Shown here one piece after another: positions 16,720-24,005 of a stretch of 53,060 nt of DNA. Where the stretch lies: NCBI RefSeq assembly GCF_004745505.1, contig NZ_RKLX01000019.1:1-53060 (forward strand), given 5' to 3'. Under the pieces are notes generated by a model, which saw nothing but the letters and a program-made list of their open reading frames with translations, was not told the origin of the DNA and did not search any database. The number at the start of each line of letters is the position of its first letter. Position 1 is the stretch's first letter. This DNA comes from Levilactobacillus suantsaiihabitans. Lineage in GTDB: Bacteria; Bacillota; Bacilli; Lactobacillales; Lactobacillaceae. The translations under genes were made by a program, and so were the position numbers.

Positions 16720-16736
16720 TGTAAATAGTGTGTAAA
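16720..16736 (-). promoter_or_regulatory. Candidate PhoP (phosphate-starvation) box upstream of ugpC
   Basis: Read on the minus strand, two TTTACA hexamers (16731-16736 and 16720-16725) are spaced exactly 11 bp apart. This matches the TT(A/T/C)ACA direct-repeat pattern recognised by PhoP in Bacillus. Only two repeats are present and no phoPR genes are in the window. Confidence 0.4.
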
Positions 16737-16816
16737 GTTCTCCGGGAACCCCTTTCAAACCGCAAGTTACCCGCTAGTGCCAAAAGTTACCGGATTAATT
16801 TCAAACCAACGCCAAG

Positions 16817-16862
16817 CTAAAAAGTGACCGAAGAAATGGCGGGAGCATTCCTTCGGTCACTT
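16817..16862 (-). terminator. Terminator of the methyltransferase gene
   Basis: A perfect 12-bp stem, AAGTGACCGAAG (16822-16833) with CTTCGGTCACTT (16851-16862), is followed on the minus strand by TTTTT. Confidence 0.8.
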
Positions 16863-16916
16863 ATCTAATTAACCTATCTTTTTAATTGCGACTGCTAACT
16901 AACTTGCAGCGCCTGC

Positions 16917-18047
16917 CTAGTCTGCGTCCCAAACCTCATCGGCCACCTGCTTCACCAACCGCAGCTTGGCCCACTGCTGGTCTTCGGTCAAGATGTTGCC
17001 CTCTTCCGTGGAGGCAAAGCCGCATTGCGTGGAAATGGCCAGGTTAGCCAGGGGCACCTGCTTAGCGGCATCGGCAATGCGTGCCTTGACCGTTTCAACG
17101 TCCTCCAGTTCGGGGAACTTAGACGTGATGAGCCCCAGCACCAGGCGCTTGTGGGCATCGTGGTGCCAGATCTTTGCCAGCGGCGTGAAACTGCCGGCCC
17201 GTTCGTTGTCGTATTCCAGGAACAAGCCGTCATAATTGAGCTCGCCCAGGTAGTCGGCAACATCATCATAACTGCCGGAGAACAGGTAGGTTGACTTGAA
17301 GTTCCCCCGACAAATGTGAGTGGTCACGGTCAAGTCGTCCGGCAGGTCCTTTAACAGGGTGTTGATCACGTGGACCGCGTCTTGTGCCAGGTTGACGTAG
17401 GTCTGATGGGCGGTCACGTCGTCGGTCGTGGCGTTGAGCTTGCTGATGAGAAAGGCCCAGGTCGTATCATCTAGTTGTAAGTAACGACACCCCAGTTCAT
17501 AGAAATGCAAAATCGTTTCGTGGTAGGCCTTGGCCAGGTCATCTAGGTAGGCGTCCCAGGTCGGGTAAAATTCGTGCCAGTTGTCACTGCGGTTATCCCG
17601 GAACAACATGGTCGGTGACGGGATAGTCTGCTTGACCAGGACACCCGCTGGCACCAGGCTCTGTAAGTATTGGAAGCTCTCAAAAAACGGGTGGTTCGGG
17701 TTAAAGGCCACCTTGCCGACCAAATCGGCGTTGTCGGTCCGGGTCTTGCTGCCGTGGAACTTATAACTTTGTTGATAATCGTAGTGACCCACCCCAGTCA
17801 GGCCCCACAAAAAGTCGAGGTGCCACCAGCTGCGGTTGAATTCGCCATCGGTCACGGCCTTGAGACCCAGGTCAATCTGTTTTTGCACGACGCGTTTGGT
17901 CTCGGCGCGCTGGACTTGTTTCAACTGTTCGGCGTCGATGGCCCCCTGGGCAAACTCGGCGCGAGCTTGTTTCAGCGAGGCCGGTCGCAAGAGACTGCCG
18001 ACGACATCGTAACGGAACGGAATCTGTGTTTCAGTAAGTGTAGTCAT
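16917..18047 (-). CDS. Cobalamin-independent methionine synthase-like methyltransferase (YxjG/YxjH family)
   Basis: 376-residue cytoplasmic protein corresponding to the catalytic C-terminal barrel of MetE without the N-terminal half. N-terminal VGSLLRPASLK and VTDGEFNRSWWHLDFLW (about 65-82) contain the DGE motif. YLQLDDTTWAFL (about 190-201), the zinc-site segment THICRGNF (near 247-254), and STQCGFASTEEGN near the C-terminus with the second zinc cysteine are all present. Short MetE relatives such as Bacillus YxjG/YxjH make methionine from homocysteine, with a methyl donor that need not be methyl-folate. The upstream Met T-box supports a methionine role. Confidence 0.88.
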   Translation of the reverse strand: MTTLTETQIPFRYDVVGSLLRPASLKQARAEFAQGAIDAEQLKQVQRAETKRVVQKQIDLGLKAVTDGEFNRSWWHLDFLWGLTGVGHYDYQQSYKFHGSKTRTDNADLVGKVAFNPNHPFFESFQYLQSLVPAGVLVKQTIPSPTMLFRDNRSDNWHEFYPTWDAYLDDLAKAYHETILHFYELGCRYLQLDDTTWAFLISKLNATTDDVTAHQTYVNLAQDAVHVINTLLKDLPDDLTVTTHICRGNFKSTYLFSGSYDDVADYLGELNYDGLFLEYDNERAGSFTPLAKIWHHDAHKRLVLGLITSKFPELEDVETVKARIADAAKQVPLANLAISTQCGFASTEEGNILTEDQQWAKLRLVKQVADEVWDAD

Positions 18048-18101
18048 ATAAATTCCTCCTATTTTAAACCTAGACAGTGTTTTCCAATCATCAGCTAACG
18101 C

Positions 18102-18385
18102 AAAAACGCGCTCATCCCCAGAACTAATTACTTAGTTCCAGGGACGAACGCGTCGTTTTACCACCCTTATTTACAAGGCCCTCACAGACCTTGCCTCACC
18201 GGTACCATTGATACCCGGAAAGTTAACGGTTCCTACCGACCAAGCAGCGTGAACCGCTTGATAGCTGACGGGAGTTCATCTTCACGATTGGTCGTTGACC
18301 CGTTTGCACTGACTCGGGCTCACTGCGCAACGACCTGACCGTTACTCTTCTCCCAGCTTTGTTTATGAAAAACTGATTAGAAATT
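18102..18385 (-). promoter_or_regulatory. T-box leader, methionine-specific
   Basis: Transcribed from the promoter at 18392-18420. Stem I begins with GAGAAGAGTA, the usual T-box entry. The specifier loop GAAG-ATG-AACTCCC carries ATG (18277-18279), predicting sensing of uncharged tRNA-Met. The T-box sequence is GGGTGGTAAAACG (about 18154-18168), a variant of the GGTGGNACCGCG core. The terminator pairs 18107-18127 with 18132-18152 and ends in TTTTT (18102-18106). Low charged tRNA-Met would favour the antiterminator and expression of the methyltransferase. Confidence 0.9.
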
Positions 18386-18391
18386 AATGAT

Positions 18392-18420
18392 AGTTTAGTC
18401 TTCTGACACCCGCCTGTCAA
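18392..18420 (-). promoter_or_regulatory. Promoter of the T-box/methyltransferase unit
   Basis: TTGACA (18415-18420), a 17-base spacer and TAAACT (18392-18397): a near-consensus sigma-A promoter directly before the T-box stem I. Confidence 0.85.
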
Positions 18421-18537
18421 GGTTAATTTCAGGAAAGCACGACGACCTTGCCGAAACTGTGTCGACTGACCGATGAGAGCGTCCGTCGTGCGTAAACACC
18501 TCCGAATGATTGCGTCCGCATACTGATCATCTCTTTT

Positions 18538-20058
18538 CTAATCCAACAATCCGTGACTCCTCAGATAGTCTCTGGCCACAGTGGCGGCCTTCTGGTGCTT
18601 GACGGAGACCTGATAATTCATCTTCTGCATATCCGTGGTCGTGACCTTGCCGGCGAGCTTGTTCAGCGTTGTTCGCAGCTCGGGGTGGGCCGTCAACAGC
18701 TTTTCCGTCATCAACGGTGCGCCTTGGTACGGCGGGAAGAATGCCTTGTCGTCCTTCAAGACGACCAGGTGGTATTCCTGGACCTCCGGATCGGTGGTGT
18801 AGCCGTCGACCAGATTGACCTTGCCGTTGGCGATGGCCTTGTAGCGAATCGACGGTTCCATGGTCTTGACGCTGGCAAATTTCAAGCCGTACGCCTGACT
18901 CAAGCCGGGATAGCCATCCTTTTGTTGGTGGAAATCGGGGTCAAATCCGGCATGGACCTTGTCTTCGACGGCGACCAGGTCAGAGATGGTCTTGACGTGA
19001 TATTTCTGAGCAAACTGTTTAGTGACCGCCAAGTCATAGCCGTTTTGATACTTCATCGGCTTGAGGTAAGCCATTTGAAACTGCGACTTCAGCGCGGTTT
19101 TCGCCGTCTGGTAGGTCTTGGCCGGGTCGTGGCTGGCCGATTTTTCCCCCTTGACCAGCGACTCCAGGACGGTCCCGGTGAACTCGGGATAAATGTCGAC
19201 TGAGCCCGACTGAAGCGCCTTGAACAGGAAGGAGGTCGCGCCAAAGTTAGCCTTGGTGGTCACCTTGATGTTCGGGTGGTCGTGTTCGATCAGGTCCTTG
19301 TACATGTTAATCAGAATCTCCGGTTCGCTGCCGAGCTTGCCGGCCACCGTGATGGTCGTTTGTGGGTTGGCGAGCTTGCGGTAACCCGCGAAGCCGCCGA
19401 TCAAGACGACCAACGTCATTAAGATGATACCGGCCTTCTTAAACGACAACTTGCCCAGCCAGTCGATTGCGGCGCCAAAGACCAACGCCAGAATCGCCGA
19501 GAGCACGGCCCCAATGATCAGCAGGGCATTGTTGTTGGTTTCGATTCCCAGCAGGATGTAGGTCCCCAGCCCACCGGCACCGATCAAGGCAGCCAGCGTG
19601 GCGGTCCCAATGATCATGACGGTCGCAATGCGGATCCCCGAGATGATCATCGGTAACGCTAAGGGCAATTCAATCCGAAATAATTTCATCCGCCGTGACA
19701 ATCCAAACGCCGTCGCCGCCTCTTCCAAGTTGGGGTCAATGGTCGTCAGGCCGGCATACGTATTTTGAAAAATTGGCATCACCGCGTAGATGACCAGCGC
19801 GATAATCGACGGCACGGTCCCGATTCCGACGATGGGAATCAAAATCCCCAATAACGCCAGGCTGGGAATCGTCTGGAGGATGCTGGTGATCTGCAGCATG
19901 ACCTTGGCCCACCGGTCATGGTGCATCAACAAAATGGCCACGGGAATCGCGATGACCGCCGCAATCAGCAGGGAGATCAACGACAGCCCAATGTGTTGGC
20001 CAATCGCGTGAAGGATGTCGCCACCCTGGGTCTGCAAAATATGGTTAATCTGTGACAA
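18538..20058 (-). CDS. Osmoprotectant ABC transporter, fused permease and substrate-binding protein
   Basis: 506-residue fusion. Residues 1-210 are an OpuCB/ProW-type permease with about six spans and an EAA loop (PNLEEAATAFGLSRRMKLFRIELPLALP). A further membrane helix (about 210-230) links to an OpuBC/OpuCC-type binding domain (about 232-506) with GKLGSEPEILINMYKDLI, GSVDIYPEFTGTVLE and VDGYTTDPEVQEY. The domain faces outside and binds quaternary ammonium compounds such as glycine betaine, carnitine or choline. The layout is that of BilEB-like proteins. TTG 20056-20058 is the start: GGAGG lies 8 bases upstream and the preceding stop directly abuts it. Confidence 0.9.
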   Translation of the reverse strand: MSQINHILQTQGGDILHAIGQHIGLSLISLLIAAVIAIPVAILLMHHDRWAKVMLQITSILQTIPSLALLGILIPIVGIGTVPSIIALVIYAVMPIFQNTYAGLTTIDPNLEEAATAFGLSRRMKLFRIELPLALPMIISGIRIATVMIIGTATLAALIGAGGLGTYILLGIETNNNALLIIGAVLSAILALVFGAAIDWLGKLSFKKAGIILMTLVVLIGGFAGYRKLANPQTTITVAGKLGSEPEILINMYKDLIEHDHPNIKVTTKANFGATSFLFKALQSGSVDIYPEFTGTVLESLVKGEKSASHDPAKTYQTAKTALKSQFQMAYLKPMKYQNGYDLAVTKQFAQKYHVKTISDLVAVEDKVHAGFDPDFHQQKDGYPGLSQAYGLKFASVKTMEPSIRYKAIANGKVNLVDGYTTDPEVQEYHLVVLKDDKAFFPPYQGAPLMTEKLLTAHPELRTTLNKLAGKVTTTDMQKMNYQVSVKHQKAATVARDYLRSHGLLD

Positions 20059-20991
20059 CTAATTGGCCTCCTTTGTGGCTAAGTAATCCAAGAGATCGGC
20101 CGTGGTGAGCTGGCGCACGCCCTGGTCCGTGGTGACGACCACCGCCGTTTGGGTGCGCAAAGCATCCGCCAGTTCACTGATGGACGCCGTGGCCGGTAAC
20201 GTGGCCGGCGCCCTGGTCGCTGCCCCGTAGCCTTCCAGCAACAGATCATGAATCGTGGCCGGTCGCGGCGTATGTTCATTTTCAAAGAAGCCCTGCACGA
20301 AGGCGTTGGCCGGGTGCTGCATGATGGCCTCGCCCGTGCCAATTTGCTGGATGTGACCGAGGCGCATGACCGCGATGTGTTGGCCCAACCGCAATGCCTC
20401 GTGCATGTCGTGGGTCACGAACACGAACGTCATTTTCAATTCCTGATGGAGGTGTAAGACCAGGTCCTGGAGCTGTTTACGTGAAATCGGGTCCAACGCG
20501 CTAAACGGTTCGTCCATCAACACGACCTTGGGCTTGATGGCCAAAGCGCGAATGATGCCGACCCGCTGTTGTTCCCCACCGGACAGCTCGCTGGGCATCC
20601 GCGTGGCGTACTGGTCCGGATCCAAGTCGACTTGCTTGAGCAGCGCCCGGGCCCGGTCAATGCGGCGTTTGCGCGACCAGCCCAGTGATTCGGCTTGAAT
20701 CGCGATGTTGTCTTGAATGTTCAAATTGGGAAACAGCGCGATATTTTGTAACACGTAACCCATTTGTTGACGCAACTGTTTTAAATCATAATCAATAATC
20801 CGTTTATCATCGAAGTAGATATTGCCGTCGGTTGGTTCGATCAACCGGTTCAGCATCTTTAATGTCGTGGTCTTGCCACTACCACTGGGGCCGACCAGCA
20901 CAAAAAAGTCCCCGGTCGGAATCGTCAAATTCAAGTCGTCTAGGGCTTGATTCCCGGCGTAGCGTTTACTAACGTTCTTAAATTCTATCAT
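20059..20991 (-). CDS. opuCA: Osmoprotectant ABC transporter ATPase
   Basis: 310-residue ABC ATPase of the glycine betaine/carnitine type. Walker A is GPSGSGKTT (about 34-42), there is a Q-loop (MGYVLQNIALFPNLNIQDNIA), the signature is LSGGEQQRVGIIRA, Walker B is VVLMDEPFSALDP and the switch His is in THDMHEA. After about residue 235 only a short CBS-like tail remains (ASISELADALRTQTAVVVTTDQGVRQLTTADLLDYLA) instead of the usual tandem CBS pair that senses ionic strength in OpuCA/OpuA. GGAGG precedes the ATG. Its stop abuts the start of the fused permease gene. Confidence 0.9.
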   Translation of the reverse strand: MIEFKNVSKRYAGNQALDDLNLTIPTGDFFVLVGPSGSGKTTTLKMLNRLIEPTDGNIYFDDKRIIDYDLKQLRQQMGYVLQNIALFPNLNIQDNIAIQAESLGWSRKRRIDRARALLKQVDLDPDQYATRMPSELSGGEQQRVGIIRALAIKPKVVLMDEPFSALDPISRKQLQDLVLHLHQELKMTFVFVTHDMHEALRLGQHIAVMRLGHIQQIGTGEAIMQHPANAFVQGFFENEHTPRPATIHDLLLEGYGAATRAPATLPATASISELADALRTQTAVVVTTDQGVRQLTTADLLDYLATKEAN

Positions 20992-21026
20992 GACGACCTC
21001 CGTCCTGTTACTTTGTTATTAACAAG

Positions 21027-21050
21027 AACTATCTCACTACTGAGATAGTT
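21027..21050. promoter_or_regulatory. 10-4-10 perfect inverted repeat in the opu leader
   Basis: AACTATCTCA-ctac-TGAGATAGTT lies between the predicted transcription start and the opuCA ATG. It is either an operator (the divergent Lrp-family regulator is a candidate binder) or an mRNA hairpin. No T tract follows, so it is not a simple terminator. Confidence 0.5.
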
Positions 21051-21070
21051 CAAATAGTGGTTACCGTTTA

Positions 21071-21076
21071 ATTATA
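21071..21076 (-). promoter_or_regulatory. -10 element of the opu operon
   Basis: A perfect TATAAT on the minus strand (within TAGTATAATT) lies 80 bases before the opuCA ATG. The -35 region (TTAGGA at about 17 bases) is poor, suggesting activation. Confidence 0.45.
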
Positions 21077-21138
21077 CTAATCTTCACCTAGATTCCTAAG
21101 CAAACGGCTTACAAATTTCCTAATGCAATGACCTCTAC

Positions 21139-21168
21139 TTTACACGGTTGACGGCCGACTGTTAATAT
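21139..21168 (+). promoter_or_regulatory. Promoter of the Lrp/AsnC regulator
   Basis: TTTACA (21139-21144), an 18-base spacer and TAATAT (21163-21168), 42 bases before the GTG start. Confidence 0.45.
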
Positions 21169-21209
21169 TAAAACCAAAGCATTGGCCCCCTAAAAACTTA
21201 GAAAACAAG

Positions 21210-21632
21210 GTGTTTACCATCCCAGACGAAATCGACATGGCCATCATCAAGGCCCTAAATCGCGACAGCCGCATCAAGACCAGCCACCTGGCCAAATTGG
21301 TCCACCTGACCGCCCCAGCCGTGGCCGCCCGCATTCAACGGTTGACCGATACCGGCGTCATCACCCGTTATACCGTGGAAGTGGACCTCGACAAGTTGGG
21401 GTTTCCCCGTCAGGTCTTCATCCAAGTCGCGGTCCAAGAACAACAGCACGCCGCTTATTTGAAATTGATCCACCACTATCACAATGATATTCGCCACCAC
21501 TACCGCACGACCGGTCAGTTCGCCTACATGATCGAAGGCGCGTTCCCGGACCGCCACGACTTGAGCGACTTCCTTCAGGCTTTGAGCAAGCTGGCGACCT
21601 ACCAGGTGATTGACGTGATCGACGATATTTGA
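21210..21632 (+). CDS. Lrp/AsnC-family transcriptional regulator
   Basis: 140-residue regulator. The N-terminal helix-turn-helix is IDMAIIKALNRDSRIKTSHLAKLVHLTAPAVAARIQRL (about 8-45), followed by GVITRYTVEVDLDKLGF and a C-terminal ligand-binding/oligomerisation domain (about 65-140). It starts with GTG (21210-21212); the SD is poor (ACAAG). It is divergent from the osmolyte transporter and may regulate it or the M20 peptidase downstream; amino acids are the usual effectors, but no ligand is evident here. Confidence 0.88.
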   Translation: MFTIPDEIDMAIIKALNRDSRIKTSHLAKLVHLTAPAVAARIQRLTDTGVITRYTVEVDLDKLGFPRQVFIQVAVQEQQHAAYLKLIHHYHNDIRHHYRTTGQFAYMIEGAFPDRHDLSDFLQALSKLATYQVIDVIDDI

Positions 21633-21841
21633 AGCCTGGAATGATAGTATTCTAACACCTGAAATTGGTTAAATCAGGCGCCTGCACTACCCACAGTATC
21701 AACTGACAGACTAGTGGCAACGTTGCTGGCAACTGGCCGTCTGCTTGCCCCTATTTTTAGCACCTTCATCCTGCACAAGATCAGCCCGCATCACTTCCCA
21801 GTACATTTGCCACCCTCACCCCAATTCGCTGCCTGACAGTC

Positions 21842-21870
21842 TTGACCCCTCCCGCGAAAAGTGCTGTAAT
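21842..21870 (+). promoter_or_regulatory. Promoter of the M20 peptidase gene
   Basis: TTGACC (21842-21847), a 17-base spacer and TGTAAT (21865-21870), 76 bases before the ATG. The rest of 21633-21840 shows no gene or clear structure. Confidence 0.6.
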
Positions 21871-21945
21871 CAGGTTGAACATCATTTCTCTGCTTAATCA
21901 ATGATAACTATTCGCGGTCAAACTAAACCTAAGGTGGAATCAATT

Positions 21946-23181
21946 ATGGACGAAGTAGTTCAAGCACTAAGCGATATTATTCAATTAAACACGGTCAACG
22001 GCCATGAAAAATTGGTCGCCGACTACCTGGCGAACCTTTTGAAACAACACGGTATCGACAGCAAGGCGGTCGCCTACGAACCGGATCGAGTCAGCCTGGT
22101 CGCCGAAATTGGCGATGGTCACGGCCCCGTTGTTGGTTTTGATGGTCACGAAGACATCGTGGCGCTCGGCGATGCCGCTAAATGGCAAGTCGAGGCCCTT
22201 TCCGCCACCATCAAAGACAACAACATGCTGGGTCGCGGGACGTCCGATATGAAGTCTGGCTTAATGGCCGGCGTCTTTGCCCTGATTCATTTGAAGGAAC
22301 AAAATGTACCGCTTCACGGGACCCTGCGTTTGATGGCCACGGTGGGCGAGGAATACGGCCAATACGGCGCCAAGCAACTCGCCGAAGCCGGCTACGCCCA
22401 GGATCTGGACACCCTGATTGTCGGCGAACCCAGCGGTGTCAACAAGCAGTTACTCTTGCAAAAGCAGATTCAATACATGCTGCAAAGCGATGAAGCCGGC
22501 GCCAAGGCCCTGTTAGCGGCCAACCAGACCAACGAACAACACTTCATTGAACTGGCACACAAGGGCTCTTTGACCTACACGGTGCACTCCAAGGGCATCG
22601 CCGCCCACAGTTCCATGCCCGAAATCGGCAAGAACGCCATCACCCCGCTGATGACCTTCTATCAAAAAGAAGAAGCCTACTTTGACAGCATCAAGGCCTA
22701 CCGCAACCCCGTCTTGGGCCCAGTTACGCCCGTCGTCACCATGGTCAAAGGCGGCGAACAAATCAACACGGTGCCCGCCAGCGCGGACTTGTCCGTCAAG
22801 ATTCGGACCATCCCTGAACTGGCCAACGCCGACATCACCGCATCCATCAAGCAAATTATTGCGGAAATCAACGCCCAAGGGGCCGACCTGAGTCTGGAAA
22901 TCCACAGCGACTTACGGCCCATGCACACCATGGACGACACGCAACTGGTCACCGTGGCCAAGGCAATCGGTGAGGACGTCTTGCAACAAAAGCTCCCATT
23001 GATCGGCGTTCCTGGCGGCACCGACGCATCCTCCTTCTTGGCGGTCAACCCGAACATCGACGTCATCGTCTTCGGCCCCGGCAACATCACCGCGCACCAG
23101 GTCAACGAGTACGTCGATCTGGACATGTACCACCGGTTCATCACCATCTACGAACGGTTGATCACGGAACTGTTGAAATAG
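21946..23181 (+). CDS. M20-family metallopeptidase (ArgE/DapE-type deacylase)
   Basis: 411-residue cytoplasmic zinc hydrolase. All family landmarks are visible: GFDGHEDIVALGD (first His ligand, near residue 65), GRGTSDMKSGLMAG (bridging Asp), VGEEYGQYGAKQL (catalytic Glu pair), a dimerisation domain (about 190-305) containing GIAAHSSMPEIGKNAI, PGGTDASSF, and the terminal AHQVNEYV with the last His ligand. The lid insertion and length fit acetylornithine deacetylase/succinyl-diaminopimelate desuccinylase relatives; the exact substrate cannot be assigned. Start 21946 is chosen because AAGGTGG precedes it by 8 bases; an in-frame ATG at 21901 lacks an SD. Confidence 0.9.
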   Translation: MDEVVQALSDIIQLNTVNGHEKLVADYLANLLKQHGIDSKAVAYEPDRVSLVAEIGDGHGPVVGFDGHEDIVALGDAAKWQVEALSATIKDNNMLGRGTSDMKSGLMAGVFALIHLKEQNVPLHGTLRLMATVGEEYGQYGAKQLAEAGYAQDLDTLIVGEPSGVNKQLLLQKQIQYMLQSDEAGAKALLAANQTNEQHFIELAHKGSLTYTVHSKGIAAHSSMPEIGKNAITPLMTFYQKEEAYFDSIKAYRNPVLGPVTPVVTMVKGGEQINTVPASADLSVKIRTIPELANADITASIKQIIAEINAQGADLSLEIHSDLRPMHTMDDTQLVTVAKAIGEDVLQQKLPLIGVPGGTDASSFLAVNPNIDVIVFGPGNITAHQVNEYVDLDMYHRFITIYERLITELLK

Positions 23182-23208
23182 ATTGGCGATATTGGTTACG
23201 GAGTGCGG

Positions 23209-23795
23209 AGCTGGTCGCCTTGCCGTCCGGCCAATCTGAGTTGGAACGCGGTGGGCGGACCGGCCGAGCCATAAGGCGGTCTCGTCCTCGCTTTGAGCCG
23301 AAAAACACGTCTCAAAGTGGCCTCATGGCCGAAACGTGTGCCAACAGGCAACTGGTTCCGCTTAACAGGGCTAGGCAAATAATCTAGGATCAGGATTGTC
23401 CGCCTAGCACCGTTAATGCTCGCCAGTTAACCGCCTGTCATCACACTCTTGTTAAGCGGCTGAACCCATATTTGGCGAACTCTCGGCTAAGGTTGTGCAT
23501 GCTAGTAACAGTCGTCTTAACCCCAGATTGTAGCTGCGTTGACGGCTAGTCTATCATTAACACTGTGTTGCTGATAGACATCAACCTTGCCGGAGGCAGC
23601 CAGGGTGGAACCAGCTGTGTCGGTGGTGTTGGCTGAGGTTTTTTCTCAGCCTACAGCACGGGACGACTTGAGAGACTGGCGATTTTTGCCAGGCTCTCAA
23701 GCGAACCGGAAGACCGCTTCTCAGGCTGGAGGTGTTCCCCAGAGCAGGCGGAACCCTGGCTGACGTAAGCGCCTGGTTTCACTAATCTTAGGTTC
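23209..23795 (+). repeat. Structured intergenic repeat, copy C (full length)
   Basis: Module 1 runs from 23209 to 23490: outer arms 23225-23242 and 23463-23480 (imperfect), inner arms CCGCTTAACA (23358-23367) with TGTTAAGCGG (23450-23459), and GCTAGGC (23370-23376) with GCCTAGC (23402-23408). Module 2 continues to 23795: CAGCCAGGG (23597-23605) with CCCTGGCTG (23754-23762), GGCTGAG (23631-23637) with CTCAGCC (23645-23651), and CTTGAGAGACTGGC (23667-23680) with GCCAGGCTCTCAAG (23688-23701). It sits between convergent genes. No protein-coding potential is apparent. Confidence 0.8.
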
Positions 23796-23816
23796 AACCT
23801 TCAATTCACCATCATA

Positions 23817-23870
23817 AAAGCGCAGTCGTCCCGCCTCCCCCCTTCACGGGGAGCGAAACGACTGCGCTTT
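23817..23870 (-). terminator. Terminator of the WxL cluster
   Basis: AAAAGCGCAGTCGT pairs with ACGACTGCGCTTT. On the minus strand TTTT follows. The long GC-rich loop may fold further. It serves the WxL genes and perhaps also the M20 gene from the other side. Confidence 0.65.
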
Positions 23871-24005
23871 GCTTGCCTCTAACTATGCCGCTGGTCACCG
23901 CGTCAACCCGGTCACATTAGGTTGGGCTGTCGTCGCGCCAACTGGTCGTCTTTAGCTGGTCGCTGACCGCTAAAGCGTACCTGTGACATTCCGTTAACGC
24001 GGTGG

